Notes: a model not told the origin generated them from the sequence alone. Numbered from the stretch's first letter, positions 8,377-16,319 are shown. The stretch is DNA of 30,702 nt from Myxococcales bacterium (GCA_007131745.1 SLPX01000197.1:1-30702), one strand, 5' to 3'. Numbers and translations: made by a program.

Positions 8377-9404
8377 AAAGCAAACCTGAAAAGGATGCGG
8401 TTCACGAAAAACAACGCGGATCGCGAAGCGGCATGAAGGAACGAGAAGTTCAAAAGAAGGATGAGTCGGAAAGCGGTTTGGATTACCACCACCAGGATCG
8501 GGAAGATCACCACCATCTGCATTCCGACCTTTCCACGGCTCGGATCATCTGGGCCGTCGTAATAAATATCGGCATCACCGCTGTTGAATTGATAGCCGGG
8601 ATCTTGACCGGCTCTCTGGCTCTTTTGTCCGATGCCGTGCATAATTTTTCCGATGTGCTGGTTTTAGGAGTCACCTATCTCGGCGCCAGGGTGGCCGGCG
8701 GAAAACCCGACAAGCATCATACATTCGGCTTCGGTAGGGCCGAGGTGCTGGCCGGGCTCATCAATGCCGCAGCCCTTGTCGTAATAACGTTGTTTCTTGT
8801 TTACAAGGCGTTTCAGCGTTTGCTCGATCCTCAACCCGTCCAGGGCACTATCGTCCTGGCCGTCGGGTTTGTCGGGTTGCTGGGAAACGTGGCGTCGGTT
8901 CTGGTTCTGACTCTTAAAAGGAAAGAGAAAAGTCTGAGCATCAACTTGAGAAGCGCTGTTTTACATCTTCTGCTGGATGCGCTGTCCGCTATTGGAGTCA
9001 TGATTGCAGCAGGGGTCATCATTCTGACCGGTTGGCAGTACGCTGATCCGGTGGCGGCTGCAGTAATTGCTGTTCTCGTCTTTGTGGGAAGCGTGAGATT
9101 ATTGCGGGAAGCGATAGAAATCCTTATGGAAAAGGCTCCTTCAGGTCTTTGCGTGAATAGAATAAATGAGGCACTGATGGAAATTGAAGGCATATCTGAA
9201 GTGCACGATCTGCATGTCTGGTCGGTTTCAAGCACATCGCGGATAATGAGCGCTCATTTCGTCACGGATCCCGCTGCATCCAGGTCGGTGGAAGACATCG
9301 TGATAGAAGCCCGCAAGGTGCTCGCTAAAAGGTTTTCGATCCTTCACTGCACTCTGCAACCCGAGCGAACAGGATGCTCGAAATCCGAAATCGATCCGCT
9401 GTGA
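8373..9404 (+). CDS. Cation diffusion facilitator (CDF) family zinc/divalent-metal exporter
   Basis: Six-TM proton-coupled efflux carrier of the CzcD/ZitB type in the inner membrane. The signature SLALLSDAVHNFSDVL gives H90-x3-D94 in TM2, and H198-x3-D202 in TM5 (HLLLDALS) completes the four-residue transport site; His at the first position of each pair is the pattern associated with Zn2+ rather than Mn2+. A His/Asp-rich cytosolic N-terminus (about residues 39-51, HHQDREDHHHLH) precedes TM1, and the C-terminal cytoplasmic domain contains ISEVHDLHVWSVSS, the usual metal-binding ferredoxin-like fold. 343 residues, normal length. The TTG start overlaps the stop of the DUF99 gene; an internal ATG at 8433 would still include the His cluster. 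A hairpin terminator candidate follows about 40 bases downstream. Confidence 0.93.
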   Translation: MKSKPEKDAVHEKQRGSRSGMKEREVQKKDESESGLDYHHQDREDHHHLHSDLSTARIIWAVVINIGITAVELIAGILTGSLALLSDAVHNFSDVLVLGVTYLGARVAGGKPDKHHTFGFGRAEVLAGLINAAALVVITLFLVYKAFQRLLDPQPVQGTIVLAVGFVGLLGNVASVLVLTLKRKEKSLSINLRSAVLHLLLDALSAIGVMIAAGVIILTGWQYADPVAAAVIAVLVFVGSVRLLREAIEILMEKAPSGLCVNRINEALMEIEGISEVHDLHVWSVSSTSRIMSAHFVTDPAASRSVEDIVIEARKVLAKRFSILHCTLQPERTGCSKSEIDPL

Positions 9405-9441
9405 CACGCTCCGGTTGATTGTTCAAGAGCGAGATCCACCA

Positions 9442-9476
9442 TTCGGGGGGTTCCCCGGAGCTTGAGAATTTTTATT
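9442..9476 (+). terminator. Candidate intrinsic terminator after the CDF gene
   Basis: TTCGGGG (9442-9448) pairs with CCCCGGA (9453-9459) around a GGTT loop, a seven-pair stem with one G-T wobble. A T-rich stretch TTTTTATT begins at 9469, nine bases after the stem, which is further than ideal. It fits the end of the DUF99-CDF unit. Confidence 0.45.
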
Positions 9477-9539
9477 GAAATCCCTCAGCCTTTAGAGCAT
9501 GGTTCGGTCGTAAAGTGCATCGAACCGTTGGAATAATGG

Positions 9540-9568
9540 TTGAAAAAAAATTCTTAAGTGTTTAGAAA
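9540..9568 (+). promoter_or_regulatory. Candidate promoter for the Cys-rich lipoprotein gene
   Basis: TTGAAA (9540-9545) is separated by exactly 17 bases from TAGAAA (9563-9568); each hexamer matches four of six consensus positions. It lies in the AT-rich gap after the terminator candidate and would give a leader of about 60 bases ending in the strong ribosome site AGGAGAGGAG before the ATG at 9637. Confidence 0.35.
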
Positions 9569-9636
9569 TCTGAGTGGTTTGGAAGCACGAAACAAAGAAG
9601 GGCAATCTTTCATAAAAAAAAGGAGAGGAGCGAGCC

Positions 9637-11745
9637 ATGCAAAGGAAATGGTTGTGTTTGTTGATGGGAGGAGCATTTTTGGTGACAATGGGTTTTTCCG
9701 CTTGCGGAGACAACGGGGAAAAAGATGATGATGTAGACGCGGGTATAGACGCTGATCTGGTTGACGCGGATCTTGTCGACGCGGATCTTGTCGACGCCGA
9801 CACGCCCGACGGTGAGGTGCCTGAACCTGGATGCACCGGGGATTCGCCCGCCCATGCCCAGGAAGTCGGCGGATGCTGCCTGCGTGGCAGCGATTGCGTC
9901 AAAGGTTACTGTTTCGCTGGATATTGCACCGGTCAATGCACCGGGGACAGTGACTGTGAACCCGTAGCTGTCGGCCCGTTTCCGCTCGACACCGAGTTCA
10001 ACTGTAACGTAAATTCCATGGGCTTTTACAGTTACTGCGCTCCCGGCAGTCTGCAGCACTGCGGAGGCGAATCCGATTCCCCCTGCCCCGCGGGTGAATC
10101 CTGTGTCCTGGGATGGGACGACACAACAACAGTGAGCAACGATCCCGACCAACCCGGGCTGCGCGGGGTATGCATGACCAACCTATACGGAGAAGGCGTG
10201 TTGGCCGCCGGCGAACAGTGTGATAACACTATCGATGCAGCTGATTATCAGTGTGAAGCTCCGGGTTATCTTTTCGGAAGTTGCATGGGCCGTCGTTGCA
10301 CCGTGGCCTGTGATGCAGCCAACCCGGATGACACCTGCCCGGCGGGAACGGAATGCATAGGCCCGATAGCCCTGGAAACCGGCGGAGCTGACTTGCTCCT
10401 GGGGACGGGTTTCTGCGGAGGACAAAGTTGCGGAAGAATGGAGTTTTCCACGAACCCGGACGAAGACATCCGCATTCCGGGTTTGGACGCCGATTGTCCG
10501 CAGGGCGAAGTGTGCACTCCGTTTATGATACTGGGAGCCGAAGGGGATGTTTATTCGATGAGGTGTATTCCCGAGATGACCGCCTACGGGGCCCCCGGAG
10601 ACACATGCGAGCATGCAAGGAAATTCGGGCAATTCTGTAATCACGACCTGTGCCTCCAGGCATCTCCGGTTTGGCAATCCGACGGGGCGTATTGCGATTT
10701 CCACGAAGACTGCGGTCCCGATGAAGTCTGCGCAAGGGCGCCCAACCAGTTCGTCAGGGATCGTTGCGCGCCGAAACCCGACCCGGGATTCTGTTCGGTC
10801 ATGTGTCGCTCGGACGCTGATTGCCCGGACATGAATGGAGGCCCCGCCTACTGCATCACCCTGGGAGCAGGCAAACTCCACAACGGACAAAGCGCCTACT
10901 TGACTGCATGTTATCCTGAAAGCGAACTTTTCGAAGTCGATCCCGAACCGTGCGAAAGAGAAAGCGATTGTGACACAGCACTGGGTCTGGGATGCTTCAG
11001 GTTGGGCAATTACAGCCACAAGAAATTCTGCGACCAATCGGTTACAGCGGATCCGAACGGCGTGGAATGCACGAACGACCCAACGATTTGCGAAAATTGG
11101 GAAGCATGCGTGGAGGATTTCGACACAGGCGTGAGCACGTGTACTTCGGTAGGATTCGTGGGTGATCCTTGCACACCCGGTGAGGGAGAGTGTTTGAGCG
11201 GCTGGTGTTTTGACGGCGAATTCGACATCGAAGACGATGGGGGCAATCCTACCAATACTTTTTGTTCCGCAGTGTGTACCACGACGGATGACTGCGGTGC
11301 GAACCAGGTATGCGAAAATATCCTCTGGGCGAAAAACGATCCCGATACGAGTGACGATGATATAACCGGAGGAATCTGCCGACCCATGACGGTAAGGATT
11401 CAGAGCGAAGCCTGCGAAAACTCGGACGAATGCGACGGCGACAAAGTCTGCGACACCGATACCGGACGTTGCTTTGACCCGGCCTCCGAATGGGGAAGCG
11501 CGTGCACCGACGACTCCGACTGCAACCAAAACGGGCTCTGCAACACCAATGTACCGAACGGTCTTTGTTACAAACCCGGTTGCGATCCCGCAAACCCAGG
11601 CGATTACTGTGGAACCGGCGACGCTGTCTGCTCGGAAAATAGCAGCGTCGGCGTCTGCCTTGAAGAATGCACCCAAGACAGCGATTGTTCGAGGCACACA
11701 GACGACGGCCATATTTGTGTAAATGGAGCTTGTGAAAGCCCTTAG
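9637..11745 (+). CDS. Large cysteine-rich surface lipoprotein with low-complexity N-terminus
   Basis: No enzyme domain is recognised. The protein (702 residues) begins with a signal peptide and a near-lipobox FSAC giving Cys23 as the probable lipidated residue. Residues ~30-56 are an acidic tether built from Asp, Ala, Val and Leu, including an exact five-residue repeat D-A-D-L-V, as is common in surface lipoproteins of Bradymonadia and other Deltaproteobacteria. The remainder is a chain of short disulfide-rich modules of the form CxxDSDC....CxxGxC, resembling the EGF/Dickkopf-like cysteine patterns that recur in this group (for example DCVKGYCFAGYCTGQCTGDSDC and ENSDECDGDKVCDTDTGRC). The ATG at 9637 follows an excellent AGGAGAGGAG site. 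It probably forms an extended, disulfide-stabilised structure on the outer face; binding partner unknown. A CAP-domain secreted protein follows on the same strand. Confidence 0.85.
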   Translation: MQRKWLCLLMGGAFLVTMGFSACGDNGEKDDDVDAGIDADLVDADLVDADLVDADTPDGEVPEPGCTGDSPAHAQEVGGCCLRGSDCVKGYCFAGYCTGQCTGDSDCEPVAVGPFPLDTEFNCNVNSMGFYSYCAPGSLQHCGGESDSPCPAGESCVLGWDDTTTVSNDPDQPGLRGVCMTNLYGEGVLAAGEQCDNTIDAADYQCEAPGYLFGSCMGRRCTVACDAANPDDTCPAGTECIGPIALETGGADLLLGTGFCGGQSCGRMEFSTNPDEDIRIPGLDADCPQGEVCTPFMILGAEGDVYSMRCIPEMTAYGAPGDTCEHARKFGQFCNHDLCLQASPVWQSDGAYCDFHEDCGPDEVCARAPNQFVRDRCAPKPDPGFCSVMCRSDADCPDMNGGPAYCITLGAGKLHNGQSAYLTACYPESELFEVDPEPCERESDCDTALGLGCFRLGNYSHKKFCDQSVTADPNGVECTNDPTICENWEACVEDFDTGVSTCTSVGFVGDPCTPGEGECLSGWCFDGEFDIEDDGGNPTNTFCSAVCTTTDDCGANQVCENILWAKNDPDTSDDDITGGICRPMTVRIQSEACENSDECDGDKVCDTDTGRCFDPASEWGSACTDDSDCNQNGLCNTNVPNGLCYKPGCDPANPGDYCGTGDAVCSENSSVGVCLEECTQDSDCSRHTDDGHICVNGACESP
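9748..9792 (+). repeat. Three 15-bp tandem repeats encoding Asp-Ala-Asp-Leu-Val
   Basis: Units at 9748-9762, 9763-9777 and 9778-9792. The last two are identical (GACGCGGATCTTGTC) and the first differs at three third-codon positions. A partial unit (GACGCCGAC) follows. Unit length is a multiple of three, so copy-number change would lengthen or shorten the surface tether without a frameshift. Confidence 0.9.
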
Positions 11746-11875
11746 AAAGACGTAAACTGGGCGATGTGATCATTTTTGTCACGGCTGTTTTTCGGGCGTT
11801 GCGGTGCTTTACAGGTCGATAGGCCGGTAAAATAAATACCGAGCGTCCGCAATTCACAAAAGCCGAGGATTAGTC

Positions 11876-12022
11876 ATGAAACATCGCTTGCTTACGGCGG
11901 AAGTCTCATCTTTATATGGAATTTTGAATCTTTCTCGGTCGGTCCTCATAACCATTTCATTCATTGTTTTAGGGTGCGAAGGTTTGTCCTACGAGGAAAA
12001 TCCGAGCGATCAGAATTTATAA
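11876..12022 (+). pseudogene. Detached lipoprotein signal-peptide start of the CAP-domain gene (in-frame TAA)
   Basis: An ATG at 11876 with a good ribosome site (GAGGA, six-base gap) opens a 48-codon frame that reads as a lipoprotein signal: a hydrophobic stretch followed by an ideal lipobox V-L-G-C with Cys34, then EGLSYEENPSDQNL and a TAA at 12020-12022. This frame is the same as that of the CAP-domain ORF that begins with conserved-looking sequence right after the stop (AERIETKERALGEP...). The simplest reading is one gene, 11876-13576, broken by a single nonsense codon such as CAA, GAA or AAA changed to TAA. Alternatives are a sequencing error, programmed readthrough, or a true 48-residue lipoprotein gene, which is less likely. 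Confidence 0.65.
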
Positions 12023-12073
12023 GCGGAAAGAATCGAAACAAAAGAGCGTGCTCTCGGAGAACCGATTGAAGGT

Positions 12074-13576
12074 TTGCCCACATATCACGAGCGGACTCTG
12101 CACCACATGACTAACCGTATCAGGGCCGGCATGCACTGCGGAAACGATAGCCTCGTGTGCGGCGGCGCTCCGGTCCGTCCAGTTCGCTGGTACCACGAAG
12201 CCGGCAAGGCTGCTCACTGGTTTGCGCAGCACCTGCATGACGCAAAATGCTTTCAGCATCAAACATGCTGTTGGCTGGAAGTTGTAGACGGCGTGGTTCA
12301 ATGCGACAGCCAGGGTTATCAGTGTTCGGGCGGCGAGGGCAATTGCAATAGCAACAACTGTGATGGAACCAGCGTAGGCGGACGTCTGAGCCTATTCGGC
12401 GCATCATACACAGGAGAAAACATAGCCGCGGGAAATTCCACGGCAGCGGCCACGATCTGCCAGTGGCTCAATTCTCCCGGACACCGCAACAACATGTGCA
12501 ATTCATCCCACGGTGCACTCGGCACCGGACACTACTCCGGATCGAACTGTTACGGATCATACTGGGTTCAAAACTTTGCGGGCGGGTCGCCCCCCGCGGG
12601 TGTGGTTTCAGCAAGCCACTGGAGCGATTCGGGTGGAACCGTTTTCGGAGCGCTTCTTTATTTCCCGGGCGCTGACGACCCGCCGATGTCGGCAGACGTT
12701 GTATTAAACGGAGTTTGTCATCCAATGACCCGGGAACTGGGCAATAACGTTACCGGCGCTTTTATCACCGGGGGCATAAGCCCCGGTTCAGGTTGCCACG
12801 CCTACTGGTTTCTTGTACGTGACGCAGACGGCGAACGATACGCCTACCCGACTACAGGTTCATACCTGTTCGGGAGCGGTTGCGGAGCCGAGTATACGAA
12901 CGACCAGGCGGGCGCGGACTGCGAAGGCGGAGCTCCAAGCTGCCTTCCGGGAGAAACGCGGCACTGCTACTCGGGCCCACCCGGCACGGAGAACGTGGGA
13001 GAATGCAGAGGCGGCCAACAGGAGTGCATAGCCGGCACGTTCGGGCCCTGTGTAGGCGAGGTTCTTCCGCAACCCGAAGTATGCGACGGCAGGGACAACG
13101 ACTGCAACGGCATCATCGACGACCCGTGCGAGTGCACTCCCGGAACGGAAATTCCCTGTGGCACCGATGTCGGTGAATGCGAAACAGGCATTCAGACATG
13201 CAATTCCGACGGAGAGTACGGGCCTTGCGAAGGCGGCGTTTGGCCTGAACAAGAAGTATGCGACGGCAGGGACAACGATTGCAACGGAGTCATCGACAAC
13301 GACTGCATCCCACTGGACGGAGGAGTGGTGGATCCTGACGGCGGACCACACCCCAGCGACGGAGGAACTTCAGACTTCGACGGCGCTGTCTCGTTGGTAG
13401 ACGGGTCAACGCAACCAGGACAATCTTTCACAGGAACGATGACCGGAGGTTGCTCCTGCCGTTCCGTCCACTCCACAGCCTTGAACACCTCTCAAACATC
13501 GGATCTCCCGCTGCCGAAAGAAGTTTTCTTTATGTTCCTGGCCCTGCTCGGCCTGGGGATGACTCGTTTTCGTTGA
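12074..13576 (+). CDS. CAP/SCP-domain secreted protein with MopE-type repeats and MYXO-CTERM-like sorting signal
   Basis: Residues ~10-175 form a CAP (SCP/PR-1) domain: PVRWYHEAGKAAHWFAQHL, a cysteine-rich insert, GENIA, CQWLNSPGHRNNMC and YWVQNFAGG are the classic blocks, with His residues of the usual metal-binding cleft. A beta-rich region follows, then two copies of the MopE-type metal-binding motif CDGRDNDCNGxIDxxC (nucleotides about 13,080-13,125 and 13,258-13,306), each preceded by a G-x-C-x-x-G linker. The C-terminus has GGCSC, a Ser/Thr spacer, a hydrophobic helix (FFMFLALLGLGM) and a basic end (TRFR), the tripartite form of MYXO-CTERM-like sorting signals. The TTG at 12074 has no properly spaced ribosome site and no signal peptide; the real N-terminus is almost certainly the lipoprotein leader at 11876, separated by an in-frame TAA. 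A protein with both an N-terminal lipobox and a C-terminal anchor would be unusual. Confidence 0.85.
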   Translation: MPTYHERTLHHMTNRIRAGMHCGNDSLVCGGAPVRPVRWYHEAGKAAHWFAQHLHDAKCFQHQTCCWLEVVDGVVQCDSQGYQCSGGEGNCNSNNCDGTSVGGRLSLFGASYTGENIAAGNSTAAATICQWLNSPGHRNNMCNSSHGALGTGHYSGSNCYGSYWVQNFAGGSPPAGVVSASHWSDSGGTVFGALLYFPGADDPPMSADVVLNGVCHPMTRELGNNVTGAFITGGISPGSGCHAYWFLVRDADGERYAYPTTGSYLFGSGCGAEYTNDQAGADCEGGAPSCLPGETRHCYSGPPGTENVGECRGGQQECIAGTFGPCVGEVLPQPEVCDGRDNDCNGIIDDPCECTPGTEIPCGTDVGECETGIQTCNSDGEYGPCEGGVWPEQEVCDGRDNDCNGVIDNDCIPLDGGVVDPDGGPHPSDGGTSDFDGAVSLVDGSTQPGQSFTGTMTGGCSCRSVHSTALNTSQTSDLPLPKEVFFMFLALLGLGMTRFR

Positions 13577-13796
13577 CCTTTGCCGAAATACGGATTACCA
13601 ATCAACAAACTACGGAAAAACCGTGTCCGGAGTTGAGCGAGCGTGAGTGTTCGGGTCAACGAGATATTTGAAACGCAAGAACCTGTTCTGCTCAACAGCA
13701 AATACTCTCCGGAACAAAAACATCGAGCAACTGAGATTTGGGTGGATTTTATCCCCGTGGTCTGATATTAAAATTTACCGGTAACAGGAGGACATA

Positions 13797-14276
13797 ATGA
13801 CAAAAAGAGTTTTAACGGGAAGAAACGGGATTAAGGCGGCAGGCGCGATTTTTGCGTCCGCGATTATTGCATCTTTTGCAGTGTTTGTGTTTTTCGGAAA
13901 AGCTGATCTGAAAGCCGATGGCGGGGAATCCCGTTCCGAAGAAAAAGCACCCACCATTTTCGGAGCTTGGGAAGTGAGTTGCTGGAATTCCAAGGGCATG
14001 GTTATCGAGTTTTCAGGAAGCCGCGGCAAGGCCAAAGGGGTCATCAAGGTTTTAGGAAAGGGTGGAAAGTTCCACTATTCACAGGGAGACGAGATATTCA
14101 GGCTCCGGGAGAGTTCCGGAAAGTGGCTCGGCCAATTCTTGTGGCGAAATACGGACGGTGTACAAAGATGGCAACCCGTCACATTCACCTTCATCAGAGA
14201 TGCTCACAAGAACTGGCGTCTTCACGGCAAGACAGCCAACGAACACTGCTACGAATACATGAAAAGAGCAGAGTAA
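13797..14276 (+). CDS. Membrane-anchored or secreted protein of unknown function
   Basis: Not recognised. The 159-residue product starts at an ATG with a strong AGGAGG site seven bases upstream and an extended -10-like TGATATTAA at about 13,763. It has one N-terminal hydrophobic helix (AAGAIFASAIIASFAVFVFFG, about residues 14-34) without a clear cleavage site, a short charged linker and a C-terminal domain of about 105 residues rich in Trp, Gly and beta-prone segments, such as GAWEVSCWNSKG and WKLHG-like WRLHGKTANEHCYEY. The two Cys residues at either end of that domain could form one disulfide. The general look resembles small lipocalin-like or DUF-type periplasmic beta-barrels that start with GxW, but this is only an impression. 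It stands alone, followed by a convergent PEGA gene. Confidence 0.7.
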   Translation: MTKRVLTGRNGIKAAGAIFASAIIASFAVFVFFGKADLKADGGESRSEEKAPTIFGAWEVSCWNSKGMVIEFSGSRGKAKGVIKVLGKGGKFHYSQGDEIFRLRESSGKWLGQFLWRNTDGVQRWQPVTFTFIRDAHKNWRLHGKTANEHCYEYMKRAE

Positions 14277-14510
14277 TCGCTTTATCCCCATAAAACCTTT
14301 CGAAAAACTACGATCTATCCTTATCGTGATCCTTGTAGACGAGTGTGACCTTCCAGTCCAAACTAAACGCACTAACCTTGAGCGCCGATTCATCCCCCCA
14401 TGCTGCGATGATTGCTCACGTACCTCAAGTGCGCTGCGCCGAATTGCAGGAGTATCCTCGGTTGTCAAAGGGCAACGTCTAATCAGGTAGGATGATTCTT
14501 ACGTGGAAAG

Positions 14511-14535
14511 GCTTGGGTCCGATGGGGACCCAAGC
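14511..14535 (-). terminator. Perfect 10-bp hairpin downstream of the PEGA gene, possible terminator
   Basis: GCTTGGGTCC (14511-14520) and GGACCCAAGC (14526-14535) are perfect inverted repeats around a five-base loop, starting 24 bases after the stop of the minus-strand PEGA gene. The stem is GC-rich and stable. The tract that follows on the minus strand is CTTTCC rather than a T-run, so it may be a transcript-end or processing hairpin rather than a textbook terminator. Confidence 0.5.
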
Positions 14536-14559
14536 AAGCCTACTGCTCAGGACCGGCTT

Positions 14560-16131
14560 CTATCTTCTTCCCCGCCCTCGCCGCATTATGACATTTACTC
14601 TCGTCACCCTGCCGGGTTGAACATCCACGGTTCTTCTCTCGATGAATCCCTTTCTTCCTTTTCTGGGTTCAAAACGGAGTTCATATCTTCCAGGACGAAC
14701 TTCAAGACGAGGAATGGGCGTAACTCCCACGAACTCGCCGTTCAAAAACACCTTAGCATCAGGCCTAGAAGTAGCATTGATATAACCCATTCTAACTTTG
14801 GGTCTGAGCGTCCTCTCTACGTCTTGCAATTCTCCTGGACGTGCATGGAACTTGACTACTTCAGGATGGTGGCCTCTCGCTCTCAATTCCAGGGTGTGCC
14901 TCCCCGGCGGAATTTCTTCCCGCCTGATTGGAGTCTCGCCGATGTGCTCGCCGTTTAAATACACACGAGCCTGCGGATTCGACCTGACCCTGAGCCGCGC
15001 ATGCCGGACCTTGGGCTGAAGGTTTCTCTCCACGTCTTGCAATTCTCCTGGACGTGCATGGAACTTGACTACTTCAGGATGGTGGCCTCTCGCTCTCAAT
15101 TCCAGCGTGTGCCTCCCCGGCGGAATTTCTTCCCGCCTGATTGGAGTCTCGCCGATGTGCTCGCCGTTTAAATACACACGAGCCTGCGGATTCGACCTGA
15201 CGCGCAATCTCGCGAATACAGGCTTCAGGTCCCGCTGAACATCCTGGAAATCCCCCGGTTTCGCAAAAAACTTGATGACTTCAGGGAGATGTCCCGGTGC
15301 TCGCAATTCAAGCAAATACCTGCCTCGACGCAGATCATCCACCTCTAGGGGGGTCCTGCCAATGCTTCTCTTGTTGAGGAATACCTCCGCCTCCGGATTA
15401 GACCTGACGCGCAATCTCGCTGTTTCAGGCCTCAGGTCCCGCTGAACATCCTGGAAATCCCCCGGTTTTGCAAAGAACTTGATGACTTCATTGAAATGCC
15501 CACGAGCTCGCAACTCCAGAACATGTCTGCCGCGACGTAGATCTTCCACTTCAAGGGGGGTCCTACCGATGTGTTCGCCGTTTAGATACACCCGAGCCTC
15601 CGGATTCGACCTGACGCGCAATCTCGCGGCTCTGGGAGGAAACCGGTGCTCTATATTCACCGGAGTTCCGTGCCTGACGTGCACTCTCGTAGACCATTCA
15701 CGTCCTCCTTTTGTCACCAACCTAACGTCGTATGGTCCTTCCGGTAAAGCGCGGTTGATCATCGGCGTTCTTCCGAAATTCTTGCCGTTGAGATATATGG
15801 ACGCCGGAGGTTCAGAACGTACGGCCATACGTCCCATAGGAGGCGCCAACGGTGTCAGTTTCTCAAACAAAACCGTCTTTCGTCCGCCCTGCACATCAGC
15901 GGAAACAACCAATTCCTGATACCCGCGCGCACGCAAAATCACTTTGTGTCTTCCATGTGCCAATGGAATCGCCAAAGGGGTCTCTCCCCGGAATTTCCCC
16001 CTGATGTATACGCGTGCAGATGGTTTCGAATTGATCCTCAACATTCCTTTTCCCTGCGCTTCGGCTTCTCCAGCCAACGCAAAACACGACAAAAACCCCG
16101 CCACGACAACCAATAGTCTTCTACCATTCAT
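14560..16131 (-). CDS. Secreted protein of seven tandem PEGA domains
   Basis: PEGA domains are ~70-residue beta-sandwich modules found on bacterial surfaces, probably mediating contacts with other envelope components. The ATG at 16131 follows AAGGAGG by six bases and gives 523 residues with a signal peptide (MNGRRLLVVVAGFLSCFALAGEAEA, cleavage near 25/26). An upstream start at 16176 would add 15 arginine-rich residues and was rejected. Seven repeats begin near residues 29, 99, 167, 237, 307, 378 and 448; each contains the pattern V-x-S-x-P-x-A-x-V-Y-L-N-G-x-x-x-G-x-T-P, and ends with an R/G-H-x-L-E-L-R-A-x-G-H strand. Nothing but repeats and a very basic tail (RRGRGRR) is present, so the whole protein is a repeat rod. 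Repeats five and six are almost identical in DNA. Convergent with the 13.8 kb gene, and read from the same side as purM but with its own spacer. Confidence 0.9.
   Translation of the reverse strand: MNGRRLLVVVAGFLSCFALAGEAEAQGKGMLRINSKPSARVYIRGKFRGETPLAIPLAHGRHKVILRARGYQELVVSADVQGGRKTVLFEKLTPLAPPMGRMAVRSEPPASIYLNGKNFGRTPMINRALPEGPYDVRLVTKGGREWSTRVHVRHGTPVNIEHRFPPRAARLRVRSNPEARVYLNGEHIGRTPLEVEDLRRGRHVLELRARGHFNEVIKFFAKPGDFQDVQRDLRPETARLRVRSNPEAEVFLNKRSIGRTPLEVDDLRRGRYLLELRAPGHLPEVIKFFAKPGDFQDVQRDLKPVFARLRVRSNPQARVYLNGEHIGETPIRREEIPPGRHTLELRARGHHPEVVKFHARPGELQDVERNLQPKVRHARLRVRSNPQARVYLNGEHIGETPIRREEIPPGRHTLELRARGHHPEVVKFHARPGELQDVERTLRPKVRMGYINATSRPDAKVFLNGEFVGVTPIPRLEVRPGRYELRFEPRKGRKGFIERRTVDVQPGRVTRVNVIMRRGRGRR
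14819..15201 (-). repeat. Two nearly identical 170-bp copies within the PEGA gene
   Basis: Bases 14819-14988 and 15032-15201 are the same except for one visible substitution (G versus C in the ...CCAG[G/C]GTGTG... segment). The offset is 213 bases, exactly 71 codons, so the copies encode PEGA repeats five and six in register. Other repeats in the gene are clearly more diverged, which points to recent duplication or gene conversion. Confidence 0.92.
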
Positions 16132-16251
16132 GAGGCACCTCCTTATTCTATGCCTATTACAATGCCGTTTATTCAATACCCATTAAACGGATGTTTCCCA
16201 AGACGTTCTTCCAGGCCTTTTTATTCAAAAAAAGTTTTCTCCCCAAAAACG

Positions 16252-16294
16252 TTGAATCACTCACTCAATCACTCAATACTGAATCAATGATTGA
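16252..16294. repeat. Short direct and inverted repeats in the PEGA upstream region
   Basis: CACTCAAT occurs twice in tandem (16262-16269, 16270-16277); TGAATCA occurs at 16253-16259 and 16280-16286; TCAATCA (16265-16271) and TGATTGA (16288-16294) form a perfect inverted pair. The cluster covers the expected transcription start of the candidate minus-strand promoter just beside it, where a repressor operator could lie. Confidence 0.6.
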
Positions 16295-16319
16295 ATTCCC
16301 AAAACCCGACCTTTGTCAA
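16290..16319 (-). promoter_or_regulatory. Candidate promoter for the PEGA gene
   Basis: On the minus strand a perfect -35 TTGACA (16319-16314) is followed after 18 bases by TTCAAT (16295-16290, four of six to the -10 consensus). Transcription would start near 16283 inside the short repeat cluster and leave a leader of about 150 bases before the ATG at 16131. Confidence 0.35.

Noticed and set aside
10183..11712. Long antisense frame (509 codons) within the Cys-rich lipoprotein gene
   Set aside because: Shadow of codon bias in the real gene; composition is unlike a protein and the plus strand has signal peptide, ribosome site and Cys pattern.
11776..11800. GTGA...TCAC inverted repeat (GTGATCATTTTTGTCAC) resembling a CRP site upstream of the CAP gene
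   Set aside because: The arms are nine bases apart instead of about six to eight needed for CRP-type sites, and the window has no CRP regulator; likely chance.
14277..14510. Search for an RNA gene or gene remnant in the 234-base gap after the small anchored protein
   Set aside because: No tRNA-like fold, ORF with ribosome site or recognisable motif was found.
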